In this document: positions 1 through 12,179 of the stretch, piece after piece
How the letters are laid out: each line of letters begins with the position of its first letter
Numbering within the stretch: position 1 is the stretch's first letter
The notes under the pieces: model-generated
Seen by the model: the letters and a program-made list of their open reading frames with translations, nothing else
What the model was told of the DNA's origin: nothing
Databases searched by the model: none
Made by a program: the position numbers and the translations under genes
Source: Ascaris suum
Taxonomy: Eukaryota; Nematoda; Chromadorea; Rhabditida; Ascarididae
Assembly: GCA_013433145.1 (NCBI GenBank)
Contig: CM024175.1
Span: 11,726,914 to 11,790,913 of the forward strand
DNA: 64,000 nucleotides
Reading direction: 5' to 3'

Positions 1-1137
1 GGAAGTTGCGCGCATGGCAATTGGCTAAAAGCAACTGAACTCTAGTTGAAAAATAAACTTCGAGTTTCATATGGCGCCAGCCGATGGATGAATGAAATAA
101 AGCGCAACAAACACACAAAATATTCTAAAGAGAAAGCAAGAAGATGAAGACCTGCGTTATCGTCTTAACCAACTACGGTGATATATAGGAAACATAATTT
201 ATTATTATTATAATTATAATATTAATTAGTATACGACTTAAATCAGAATGCGACCATTATAACGAAACAAAACTCAAAATTTTCCGCATCAACAAGCTTG
301 GGAAAACTCGATAAAGTCATATAACAACATTTTTGAGATAAAAATGAACAAATAAATCAAACATATCTGGTCGATAAGCTTGCAGCCTGATTCCATTAAT
401 TCAACCACAACCTCTGGTATGTCAAGCGCCAATATTTCCCACTCAAGAAATAATAGCGTAATGTCTGTGTGGTCACCGGATAGACACAGAACCGCCAATT
501 AACTACATTTAACTAGTTTACTTACTACTTTTGGGACACAAACTATTAGATCCACCCATGCTCTCCTTTCGCCGCAGCTCAACGTTTGAAACTAAATACA
601 TCAGAACTTCGGACTTCCTCCAGCATAAAATGTGAAATGTCCTACGTTTCACATAATATATGAATAGTTGAATGTACATTCTACTCCTATCTTCCGCCTT
701 CAAACTTCCGCATAGATGTTTGCGTAAAGATCGAACTCACAAGCTTCGCTTAGTAACTGCACAATATTCTAAACTTGCCCAAAGTACTCAATATGGAAAA
801 AGTTACTAATCCGCGCTTCGGCGAATGTCATGTTGATAAGTTTACGATATGATACGATTTATCAGCTTCAATTTTTTCAAGCAGTTTTCCTCGATTTCAT
901 TTTTTTAAACTGAGAATGATCGGAATTTATGCCCTTCCGTTTTCTCTTTTAATAAACTCGTCGAAATGAAAATAAAATGCAACGTTAAAAACGGCTACAG
1001 TTTCAATGCCAACATTATACTCATTATACTTTGACTTATATAACGAAGACTTCGTATGACTAAAAAGACAATACTGCATATTGTAATTGCTTAACCAATA
1101 AACTAGAAAACAATAAATCGACGCACAAAATGAATAC

Positions 1138-4100
1138 CGACTTTAGGAAGAGACGAAGAACCAACGCCCGATTATCATCCTCCACAAAAACGCCGAGTTG
1201 TCGAAGACAAAACATCAGCACCAAGAATGATGCCTCATGTCCTCAATGAATTCCATAATCCAGTTTCAATTTTTTATTTAAATTAAGAAATGACGTATAC
1301 TTATCCAAGTTTCATTTTTCACCACTAACGACAGATAAAAGAAATCACAACCTAATTTTAAAAAGTCGATTTCCAGCATTCCCATAATAATCCAATATTG
1401 ATAATGAACTACATCATACACACTACGAAAGGACCATTGTTCTGGTGAACAGACAAAGAACTGCTCCCTACTTCCAAATATCTCCATTTCCCTTCCAACC
1501 GTGGAACTACAATTTAAGTAGTTTCTATGAAAGTCATTTGGTATGCTCGTAAATTTGTAACGATAAGCTTTGAAAGCCATGAAAAGGACGATGAATTTTC
1601 AGATGATCATTACCTGAGCCGTAATCGATGCGTGTGGCATTCCCAAACGAATCCAGGAAATATGGTACCAGTTCGATTGCTGCTCCTTTCTTTTCCACAG
1701 GCAATAAACTGTAGATGAGGTCGTCGGCTTCCTTCATTCAAGAAAACATGACAAAGGTGGCGGGATTCAATAAAAGAGGAAAGAAATTCTTCGTGGAGCA
1801 ATACTAACGCCCTATAAAGATTGGGCCAGCCCAGTAAATTTGGCTTTACCAGGATCATCGTTTTCTAGGTATTAGTGTTTTTTCTACCTCCATTTTTTAA
1901 AATGCAAATAAGCAGCTTTTTGAAAAGTTGGAAAAACGATTTGCAAAATTTAAGCATTTTGGTGAATACATAAAATTAGCCATCGCAATACCATTAGAAC
2001 ATGTTGAAGTCACTTCTCTTTAACACTTTACTGAATATATCGTTTTTGCTAGAATATATAACGACCAGGAAAACTTTATCAATAAAATGAACAGGTACGG
2101 AAGCATGCAGGCAAGCTCACATTATAAGCGATCTTACATCCCACACAATTAAGCTATCAATTTTACGAGCTACTAATAAAGTCTTTATACAATACTATGC
2201 TTTTTCCTCAAGCGAGATAATCCTCCACACTTCGACGCATCCAACTGATCGCATAAGTCTTCCATAAAACCCTCCCTTTTCTGTGACCTGATCCGCATCG
2301 CATGCAAGCTTTTCAGCATTACTATACGTCCTAGGCTTTCTTCCAGAGTTGGTAGATCAAGGTAAACAATGGCATAGGAGCATGACCTGTGGTCTAAACT
2401 ACTTCTATTAAATTCTGATGAAAGTCCCCAGCAAACACCGAAACATACAGATCCTTTAGGCTTTACCACAGCCTATGCGCCGGTACCATTGTTTAGGAGT
2501 ATAAAGTTTCCTACTGTGTGCTTTTGCACATCAATTTTAAGGAAGCGCATAATTTAAAAAAAAAAGTTAAAAGTTGAAATCACGAAAATTCATCCCTTAT
2601 CCCGAAGATACTCCATGGAAAAATAGTTGCAAAAAAGGCAAATAGGAAAAAAACAGTAGACTGCTTCCCGCAAACTGCAAAACATGCAAGTTTCGCACAA
2701 TTCACTAATCAAATCACCAATAAAAAATGAAGTTTTCTATAGAAAGTTATAAGGAGACGCATACAAACCTGTGTTAAATGTTCATGCCATTTACGATATG
2801 ATTTGTTGCCGAATCTTTGATCTTCCATATCTTCCGGTGGATACTCCAATGTCCATTTCTAAAATGACCGTAATAATGAAGGTAGAACGGGTAACAAAAA
2901 AAAAACAGCGAACAATGAAGCAAGAGTGATGAAAAAACAGAGCTATGCTTGAGATTAACAAGAACACATCTCGTTAAATTTTGCTCAGAACTTGCAAGCT
3001 GCAAAGCCCAAACGGAAATTGCATGAGGATTTGTTCTTTGATAGACGAGGGAAACTTGCTCGCTGTTCAGTTCTACGATCAAAATTGTTTCCCAATGGAC
3101 AGGTACGTCAGATTTGTTTCCCAGTGGACGTGTAGGATTCTCTTCGCTATCTTATTTGGTGCTTGAAAATGAGACTTCAATTTATACAAATCAATAACCA
3201 CCAATGACCTATACTCGCAGAAAAAAATTATTTGTTGATAGGAATGCTGATAACGACCTTATTGCAGTTGAAGGCTTATTTCCATCTGCTCTTCCACCTC
3301 GTTCTCTGTTATGCTAATCCATTAAATGAAACGTTGCTTGATACTTTATATACAACAAAAATCACTCGACTTTGATGAATCACTGCTAGCACTAATTATA
3401 TGCAAATTTCGTTTCACAAATAGATTAGCTTCCTCCATTCACATATGCAAATTTTGCTTCGTAAATACAGTGTTTTTTTTACTTGAGTAAGCAATCAAAG
3501 ACAACTAATATATGCGACAATTTCAAGTACTCTCATCCATATTCACCCATAGTAGTCTCACAAAAATATTTCAATCGCCAGTAGGAAACACAATTTCCAA
3601 GAGGTGATCCTTGAGCAACATCGTTATTGTTGAATGGTCTATAGAAACAGCAATCATTTATTCGTTAGTGTAATATAATTTGCTTGCTATCATTAAGTGA
3701 CCAACATAAACAGTGGTACTTCAATACTGTTCTTCCCTAAGAATATTTAAATAAATGGTTACATCTTGATATTTTCATATCGTTGACTCTTGTGGCCTTT
3801 ACATTCCTACCCCTTTACTGATATGCAAATTCTTTCCAGCTCCCCCCATCCCACCCCCCTCCCTCCCCCGCCAATGCCAATAATCACTATGATAAAATCG
3901 CACGACAAATCAACCTGTAACACATCAAGGATATCGATTGCTTGCATAACGTTCGGACTTATTGGGATATCTTCAGTGGTGAATACACCTTTCACAGAGT
4001 CGTTCAATTCGTGTATCATTCCCATATAACCTGCATAGGCCTGAAATGTTTACGGGTATATGCTAATCTTTCCAAACTAAACATTTCATGTAATATATAA

Positions 4101-5623
4101 ATGTTTTCTAATGTATTTTCAATCCCATTTTGCAGACAGTCAGCTCTTTCCTCATTAAAGGGTTCTCCCTACTGATTCATCTCAATTACATGAATCCCTT
4201 CGCTGTGAGAACGCTTTAAAAGATGAAAGCCGTTTATTGCCACCTCATATTCAGTTTACTCGTTATCTTTTCTTTTTCACTCTCTTTCATTAATAAAACA
4301 AACCAGCATATTCCATGTAATCTAAGTCTGATACTATGAACGACGGTTCTGACAGAGATCAGTATTAAAAGACGGCAAACACGGACGCCTGGTTAAACGT
4401 CTTTCTGGTGGGGATTCTGAATAAAGTCTGGACTTAACCTAGACTCCTAATGCAACAATGAGGACGATTTTCTAGGCTGTCGGTCTTATAAAAGTAAGGA
4501 ATAAATTAAACCCCTCGTGCGAAACGATACTTGTGAGCCCCTAAGCATCATGAGTACAATTCTTCCAACCGGTAACGCACAGGTATGCTATTCTACGTGT
4601 TCTACAACGTGCACACCTCGGTTTTTTCACTCGAAACAAAACTTCGATTATATGACAGAGGTACCAATTTATATACGTGCAATTTCTCTTTGAAATTTAA
4701 AATGAGCACCCCCCCCCCCTTCCCGTTAAATGGGGTGCCGATTAGCACATAAATACTTTACCTCCTCAAATCTATATTTTATTCACCAAACCTATCTTGA
4801 TCCTGCAACTTTCTTTATATTGCTTATTTTTTAATTTATTTGTTTTTGCAACGTTCAACCATAATTTTCAACTGGCATTGCACCTATCCAGGTACTACAA
4901 AGGTTGTACAATATCGACGGCGTATTTCCTTGTCGATCAACTTTATTACTCCAATATTCTTCAAATTTCCGGTGGGTTTTCTTTCGATAATACTGCAGTA
5001 TTTACAGAACTTCTATTACCTATATTTCTGCAGCAATGGATTAATATTCACCAATTCATTCTCTATATACCGTTGAAGGTGTCAACTCGTTAGGGATATG
5101 CAATATACTTCTATTAAACGAGCATTTCGGAGATTTGATTGGCTGGATGGATCATATAAGCGACGAGGTGTTTCTTGAAAGTTGAGGTACTAGATCGATG
5201 CCATATGGAGCGCGATCTCTTATCAGTATATTGTACCTGACGTTTATTAATAAAGGTGTCGTAATTCTTTCCAGGTGAGAATATGCAACTACCGACTAGG
5301 TGATCGTCAAATAAATATTCAACGGCAAATTAGCTTCTTAATCATCACTTAAACAACCTAATAAGAATATGTTTAAGATACGACCATCTATGGCTCGCGC
5401 ATATTCAAGGATTACAGAATAGAAATCGCCACTCAATTATAGAATAAATAAATGAAAAATAAAATAAATCATCAATTGCTGCACGCATAAATGAAATAAT
5501 CAGTGATAAACATTTGTGATTACATACTTTTGAATGGTACCATTTATTAATATCGAAGATTGATTTAATCTCTCTTTGAGGTGTCACATATAATGTTTTT
5601 CGATCCGACGAATTCGAGCACAT
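1138..5623 (-). CDS. PTPA: PP2A phosphatase activator (PTPA), 5' part of gene, five exons
   Basis: This is a conserved cytosolic peptidyl-prolyl isomerase-like protein that activates the PP2A catalytic subunit. Exons on the minus strand are 5623-5528, 4040-3915, 2858-2769, 1731-1614 and 1241-1138; all junctions are in phase (0, 0, 0, 1). Exon 1 starts MCSNSSDRK and contains TPQREIKSIFDINKWYHSK, matching the family N-terminus. Exon 2 has GMIHELNDSVKG. Exon 3 has the hallmark QRFGNKSYRKWHEHL. Exon 4 has FLDSFGNATRIDYGSG, the most conserved PTPA block. Exon 5 continues GHEASFLVLMFCLRQLGVF. These give about 178 residues against roughly 320-360 in the family, so the C-terminal half (the region around the FLPF and GS motifs) is missing and probably lies beyond base 1. 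The last donor could instead be at 1142. The exon 4 acceptor (tgaatgaag) is weak but keeps both frame and homology. Identity is by recognised family motifs; exon ends are inferred. Confidence 0.92.
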
Positions 5624-5660
5624 TTCCGTTGGTTGTAATCCCCTTAAATGTAAATAAAAA
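5624..5660 (-). promoter_or_regulatory. Putative trans-splice (or 5' UTR) acceptor of PTPA
   Basis: On the minus strand a T-rich run ends in TTTAAG (AG at 5644-5643), leaving 19 bases before the PTPA start codon at 5623. An acceptor this close to an ATG is typical of nematode spliced-leader addition, but a 5' UTR intron would look the same. The AG context is not the best nematode consensus. Confidence 0.4.
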
Positions 5661-5818
5661 AATATTAAGGATTGCATAAAGCAATCATTTGTTCGCAAGC
5701 ATTTTCGAATGCATAAAACCGATTCGCTTAGGAAACGCGACCAATGAGGAAAATAAGATTCATTGGGAAATTGGGAGAGACAAGGATGGTGCACATTCAG
5801 ACTATAAAGCTGTTGATG

Positions 5819-5970
5819 CCGAAAAAGGGGGATGAGGAGGAGAAGGAAAGGAGAGGAGGGGAAGGGGGAGACGGAGGAGGGCGAGGAAGGACATAGACGA
5901 GAAGGGGGAAAAGGTGAGGAATGGGGATAGGTAGGGGGAGGGAGAGGGGGATGGGAAGGGAAAGGAAATG
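5819..5970 (+). repeat. Polypurine (G/A-rich) low-complexity tract
   Basis: About 150 bases consist almost only of G and A, in units such as GGGGGA, GAGGAG and GGGAAA, with few pyrimidines. It begins about 200 bases upstream of the PTPA start codon, so it reads as a polypyrimidine tract on the PTPA sense strand. Such mirror-like R/Y tracts can form triplex DNA or act as promoter elements. No function is shown here. Confidence 0.8.
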
Positions 5971-7788
5971 TTACATCATCCCAAAATAAAAATTCTAAAA
6001 AAAGTCAATCTCTCTCTCAAAAAAAAGAATTCACCTTTCGCGTCATGAAAAAAAAAAACAGCTGGCATTAATTAAATGCAAAAAACGCTTCAAATGCCTC
6101 AAGCGAATGCCAATAAAACTACGACTAAATGACAAATAATAAGCATTTAAATAGAATGGAATTTGTTAATTAAAAATTTTAGACGGTTGAAGTAGACCGT
6201 CTAAAGTATTACTTACTGGTTAATTGGCCTACCTTCTAACATTTCAAAACTTAAAAAAAAAGGATGTGTATCGCCCAAGAAAATTGGAAAAAGTCTGACG
6301 CATATTCGCAAGAAATTAATCATAGATAGTATATTCCGCAAGTTTTTCTTATTCCACTTTTTCAAACGCACTCTAACAATGAGTTTGTAAATGATGCCTT
6401 AAGAACTAAATGCCGCGAGACAGAAAGCATTCATAGATACTAATACCTGTGACACCTGTCAATGGTATGATGCTCAACAAAAGAGTGGAGACTATGCTAT
6501 TCAAAGATACAACGCTCAGAAAAAAAAAATCAACGCAGAATCGATTCAAAACATTTTCCGTTTCGGGAATATTCATTACATTCGCAGGTAAATTTCCAAA
6601 TTATCCATGCGTCCAATAATAAAAACCATTTATTTACATAAGGCACATGTCATTTAGTAGATTCATTTAGTGGCAGTTCGAAATCAAGGCCTTATTTTCG
6701 AAAAGACGGAAGCTGGGGAAAGCCTTAAAGTGCTCACATTAATGCTCATTTCCAAAAAAGACCTATTCGATGAGGGTTTGGTTTAAATCTTGCTAGTCTC
6801 AAGATAAAATCTAGCCCCCGTCCGAGAGCCGCTTTTTACCCACAGCGGGCCGCGGTTGTGTCCTACTCCGCTGTACGCAGTAGCTGGTTGAACGCATTGT
6901 TGGCCATGACCGGCACCGGATTTAACCCAAGGATGTTTTCCGCTGGCTCGAATTTGGGTAAATATCCCTTTAAAGCAATCGAATATCCTTCCATACTCTT
7001 TCTATTCCCAGATCCGGCACGATGTGATAAAGCAACAACTTACCAGGTTATTAGTATTTCGATCTTAATTTCTTCCACTTTCGTGCAGTACTACCATTTA
7101 AAACATTTCAACGTTCTCATCTCATCCCGCTTCGTTGCTTTCATACGTATTGCGCAGCAAAAACGTAATGGATGAATAAAACAATCCTTGCTTCTATACC
7201 TAGTTCTAGAGCAAAGGTTCGCAATTCTTCTTGGTGAACTATCTTGAAGTACTTATGTCAATCACAGCAACACAAAAAAAATCACCCTGTCGTAATTACC
7301 GTTCTCGCATGACTTAGGTTGTTTCCTCCTGACAATGGGTACTACGTCGCTTAATTACTACCAATTCTTTGCTCTACAACAAAGAGAGCGTAGAGAAGAT
7401 GATGCCGACAAACCAGTTCATAATATTTGACGCTATTGTGGTATATCTCTAAAATCAGGTCCTCATATTTAGCCAATCAGTTCAGAAATGAATTAACACA
7501 GAGCAAGCAGATACCAATAGCACAGATATCCTGATACCTCACGTGGACCTTCTGGATTCTACACCACTCTACCACCTTATAGCAAATTAGGTCTCCGCGA
7601 CCTTCGCTTGGCTCTAATATCGCGCAACTTCAACGCGGCTGCGATCACAGTGCACCTGTTTCTACCTCTAGTCTTCTGCCCATCGTGGCCTCCGCAGCGA
7701 CCAGGAAAGGGAGCGCCGCTGCGTGGATCATCATCCATACAAAGGCCTCGCATAGCAAATTGGCACGACCAACTGATCCGTTATACGC
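5971..7788. other. Intergenic, no gene recognised
   Basis: AT-rich sequence with short open frames only. A GC-richer patch around 6810-6960 includes a 105-codon plus-strand open frame (6858-7175) without recognisable motifs. I see no splice-supported coding structure. Confidence 0.5.
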
Positions 7789-7913
7789 TGCATGTGACGG
7801 CTGTCAGTCATGCTGCAAGCAACGGCTAGCAAGCACGCTGCAAGCGGCAGCTGACAGGCAGGCTGCAAACAACGGCTGGCAGGCACCCTGCACGCAATGG
7901 TTGGCAAGCACAA
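7789..7913 (+). repeat. 25-bp minisatellite, five tandem units
   Basis: Five consecutive 25-base units begin at 7789, 7814, 7839, 7864 and 7889. Each starts TGCA and follows the pattern TGCAnnCAACGGCTnnCAGGCA plus three bases, with several substitutions between units and no length change. The 25-base period is not a multiple of three and shifts the frame each unit, so the open frames across it are not evidence of coding. The array sits in an unusually GC-rich island (about 7610-8110). Confidence 0.85.
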
Positions 7914-10497
7914 TACACGCTAGTGTTCGGAGTTCACCGTCATCTCCCCGTGGAGGCCCCGGCGCCCAGAAAATCCTCTGCCCCCGCGAAGGTTCTTGTG
8001 AGGCAAGCCTACTCTGGAGTTATGGGGGCCTCACGGATTCTAACATTCTCTATAGAGGACGTTAAAAAGCGAGTTTCATCTTCGCCAGCTGAGAAAAAAA
8101 TCTGTGGAGTCACAGAAGTATGAGCAACCTCCATGAGGCCTTATATTCTAACAAGGCACGCTGCAGGGAAACAAGATGTATAGGTATTAAACAAAGAAAC
8201 AAGAATTAACTGCACGAGATGATACTCGGATATAATTGACAGAATAAAAATTCATAACGGAAACTGCGACACATTGGAGTTGGATAAATTCAACATCGAT
8301 ATACTTCCATCATATGCAAAATTATCGATAAATTCGCCCATCGCAAAAATAAATGCAAAAAAAAAGTGGAATTATCGATATAGTAGTATAAAGAAATTCG
8401 CCCATATGGAGTTAAATAAAAACTCCAAGACTTGATAGAATTATAAATAAACGTTGAAACTTGAAAAATGTCGAATTTAACGACCAAAAAAAAAGAGAAC
8501 TTTACTATCCCTTTCTTATTTAAATCACTTAAATCGCAAAAATATCACAACGAATTGAGTTTTTCAAACGCAACAAAGATAAATGTTAATGGCGAGCCGG
8601 AAAAATATGTGGAATTAAACGTCTATATCGCGTATCGGAATTCTTTACTTCATGTTTACGCACAACTTGGAGCTATTTTTCGTTAACGAATCCGCAATGT
8701 TTTGAGGCGAATAACGGCGCTCATTTAATCGAAAATGTGGGAGTCAGTCTCAGAAAAATGTGGCAAAACGTCGTTGAACCTAATATCAAGAATGCTTATA
8801 AGATTGTCGGTCCATACACATTCTTTCAGGTAATGAGTGACATTCACGTTTCGAATGAGCGAAAACACCTCCATCTTACTTAGAAATAATCGGACGAGGC
8901 ATTAAAGGGAAACCTATATAAGCCGTATGCTGCCCCAAGAAATGGTCGTTCGTTGTCTAGCTCCTCTTCTAAGGTGGTGTCCCTTCCTATTCTATTTAGT
9001 TCTATTTTTCCGGCCTCGGAAGAATACTGTTTACCGGAAGACTAGACATATGCGCGGATGAGATCCAACTTATTTGTGATTCAAGAGTTCGAGGCAATAA
9101 GGTAAATGAAGTCGCAACAGTACTAGGGAAACAGCAATTAGCAGAAACTTCGCGAATCATTGCTGCCAATTTATTACGACTTTTAAATGATTGTAGTAGA
9201 CTTTGCTCGCTCTAAAATTTCGAAAAATTTATTAGATTGTACTTCATTCACCTCAGAAGTTCCTCAAGTTCTGTTATAAAATATTGGAATTTCTAAATTA
9301 TGCAATAACAAATTTTATCGGCTCGAAAACACCGTTGAACATATTATATTACAATTTATCATCAGAAAATCTTCTTGAAATACGCTACTTTATGTTCTAT
9401 TACTCCGTTAAACTCATGATCTATATCCTCCTGTATAGTACGGGAATAGTTTAAAAAGCGTGTTATTAGCGCTTTTGTGAAGGACACTGCAGACAACAGG
9501 ATTCCACCCATTTATGCTGGAAGAGACTTTAGATATGCTCCGACGTCAAATTTTGGGACTTGGAGCTCGAAGAAATGCTTGAGAAGGAGTAACTAGGACA
9601 ATGTTTGGTCAGTGAGATCGCTCCAGTGTTCCTTGGCCACTGTTACTGTTATCCTTGGCCCATGGATACCGGTCAGTACCACTGACCCGCACTCATGGAT
9701 TCCAATCGCGTTGAAGGAATTGGAGATTTTAGCTCAAGGACGGCCCGTACATCTAGTTTGTTCTCGTTCTCGAAGTCGGCCGCTTCCAGAGCCGAGTCTT
9801 CTTCACTTCACTGATCTTCTCGTGTTAGTCGACGTTACTTTGCACGTAATACAGATGCTACGAACACCATGAAGAAGTATAATAAAAACAGCTGTCTTCA
9901 AGATTTATGTTTAGCCAGCATCCTCGGACTCGGTTTTCACTTCTTGCCATTCCCACAGGAAGAAGCTGAGCTTCTTGAGTACAGTGCATCCTCCGCACTG
10001 TTCTTCCACATAGCTGCAGCTTATTTGAAAACAATGCACCACTACCACAGTCGCTTCACCCATCATCCCTAGCGGGGAACCCCGTTTGTTTGCAATGGGT
10101 TCTAAAAAAATCCTGTAGTAGGCCATACACATCAAAGTGTGTGGTACAAATCCACCTTTTTGGATGTCAGCTGCAGCCATCCTATCAAACCAGCTCCATT
10201 TAGTCGCAGTGATATGCCAAAATGATATATTTTCAAAAATTCCTTATCCACCACAGTTCTCTGCAAACCCGATAGAGCAGAACAGCACGAACAACGTGAA
10301 GATGATCTCCTGATAAAAGCAAGTGTTTTCTTACCCTCTATCCCCTGCGGCGTACCTACACATGCGGACCCCCTTCTCTACTGCTGACAAGAACGCTGCA
10401 TGTGATGGCTAAAATTGGAAGAAGGGCGCTAGACAAAGAGAAAAGCCACATTTTCATCAGCTGCAAGTTATCCTTTTCATGCATTCCTTGCAACTAC
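7914..10497. other. Intergenic, GC-richer patches, no gene recognised
   Basis: Contains open frames at 7923-8123 (66 codons, Pro/Ala-rich start) and 9612-9872 (86 codons) on the plus strand and 9911-10180 (89 codons) on the minus strand. None shows a recognisable domain or convincing flanking splice sites. The patches have higher GC than their surroundings and may be old repeat insertions; I could not assign a class. Confidence 0.4.
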
Positions 10498-10676
10498 AAT
10501 TAATAACTTTATCCTCAGGTACAACTCATTTGTCATCTTGCAAGGTTACAATTCTATCACAGGTAATCAAAGTAATCAAAAACATAGCTTTATCTGCAGG
10601 CATAAATAAGTTAACAATTTTACCTTCAGGTACAACTCACCTGTCATCTGACAAGGTTACAACTCTCTCACAAGTA
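10498..10676 (+). repeat. Diverged 110-bp direct duplication
   Basis: Two copies of a roughly 69-base block lie at 10498-10566 and 10608-10676, offset by 110 bases. Both contain CAGGTACAACTCA..TGTCATCT..CAAGGTTACAA..TCTATCACA or its near match. They differ by scattered substitutions, so the duplication is old. The 73-codon open frame spanning both is a by-product of the repeat. Confidence 0.75.
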
Positions 10677-12179
10677 CATCGAACAATCGTGGAAATATGA
10701 ATGACCCTTAAAAGTATCACGAACTGCATTATGAGAAACGAGCAGTTGAAAGCAGCAAATAACGTGAAATAAAGTGAACAGTAACATCAAAACAATCGAT
10801 CAAGAAGATGAACAAACTCGAGCATTGTAATTATAACAAAGCAAACTTTTAAGACTAGAAAAATGAGTGGGCATGGATGAGATCGATCCCTGTCCGCATC
10901 GCGATCCGATTTATCCAAGTAAACGATAAAAGGAATAATGTGCTCGCGCTCACGTAATCCAGGAGTAAGTTCGACATATAAATACCAAAATATTCTACCT
11001 TGCAGGAAGACTTCCGACCTTCACATCCTACCAATGATCTAAGGATGTTTTACCAATTTCAGCAAAAAAAGCAACAAGACAACTTTATATATGGTTTCTT
11101 CAAACGTATTATTTGTAATGTGCTTTTTGCGGGAAATATTCAACTGCTGTTGGGAGTTTCATCGATACGATTTTGAGCAGACATTTAGCAATGCGCTTAT
11201 CGTATCGCCTCAAGTATACCCCCTCCCTTAATACCTATTTCTATCAAGAAATCCAAATGCAACCTACAGTCAGGTAATCGAAAACGTTTTTTTAACGCAT
11301 ATGGCCAGTAAACGGCCGACTTCAGTCAGGTGCGCAATACATAGACCGTCTTCCTGTTTTCTTTTCTTGCAGTAATGCCTCGTTTTAAGCTGTTCCCAAT
11401 CTTTCATCCTGTACGAGCTTGAACAAAATGGCCTAGTCATTCGTTTGACTGACCAGTACCAACAAAACGTTAGCCATTTGCATAATAGCTGCTTAAATCC
11501 TTCTAAAGGCTATACGAGCAATGGCAAATCACAGTGACCTCCGGCTATTTACACGGGGGGAGGGGAACTTTTTTAAAATTCAATCGCCTAATCGTAGCAA
11601 CAAGGAAGAATCAAGAGAATGATGCACGTCCAAGCCGGCCCATACGTCCAGGAATGGCAGGTAACAGTGGCATGTGCCTAACCCACTGACATTAGGCAAT
11701 TCTACAACGTCACCCAACCAACCAAATTCTTTGTGGAATGTTGGAACGCGATCCAATTCCTGCCGATCATCAACATACTCTCCCAGGTTCCACAACATAT
11801 AGTCAAGAGTTTCTTGGCTTGTAGAGGCATCGACGCACCAAGTATCTAATCACCCTCCCCATCCCCCGCTTCCCCTCTACCCAAGTCTTTTTCCGTCACC
11901 CGCGAGCTCATCTAATGGCTATATCTGCAAGCAATGCCAAAACAGCTTGATTTCAGAAACGTGAAACATTCATATACTATTGTTCTACCTCGCCAAAACT
12001 TTAGCAGCAAAATAAGCTCCTGTCAATAAACCCTCTCGTGCTCAATTCCTCGTCTTTTAAAAGGTTTACAACTCATCAAGGTCATGCGACACTACTCTGC
12101 AACGACCTTGCCCCAAGGTATAGCAACCTTCAAAAAAACTGTCCCATCCTCCAGCCGTGTCAATAACAGTCAACGCTGA
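10677..12179. other. Intergenic, downstream of RABGGTA
   Basis: This lies 3' of the RABGGTA stop codon and must include its 3' UTR. A minus-strand open frame at 11580-11798 (72 codons) has no recognised motif. I did not find a clear AATAAA on the minus strand close to the stop codon. Confidence 0.4.

Noticed and set aside
1534..1858. Overlapping frames on both strands around 1527-1858
   Set aside because: Shadows of PTPA exon 1731-1614; only the frame with the RIDYGS block fits the family.
2185..2469. 94-codon minus-strand open frame inside a PTPA intron
   Set aside because: The exons at 2858-2769 and 1731-1614 join in phase with continuous PTPA homology, so no exon is needed here; no motif recognised.
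3807..3914. Extension of PTPA exon 2 into a glycine-rich stretch
   Set aside because: A donor at 3914 restores phase 0 and homology to the next exon; the Gly-rich part comes from a C-rich run in the intron.
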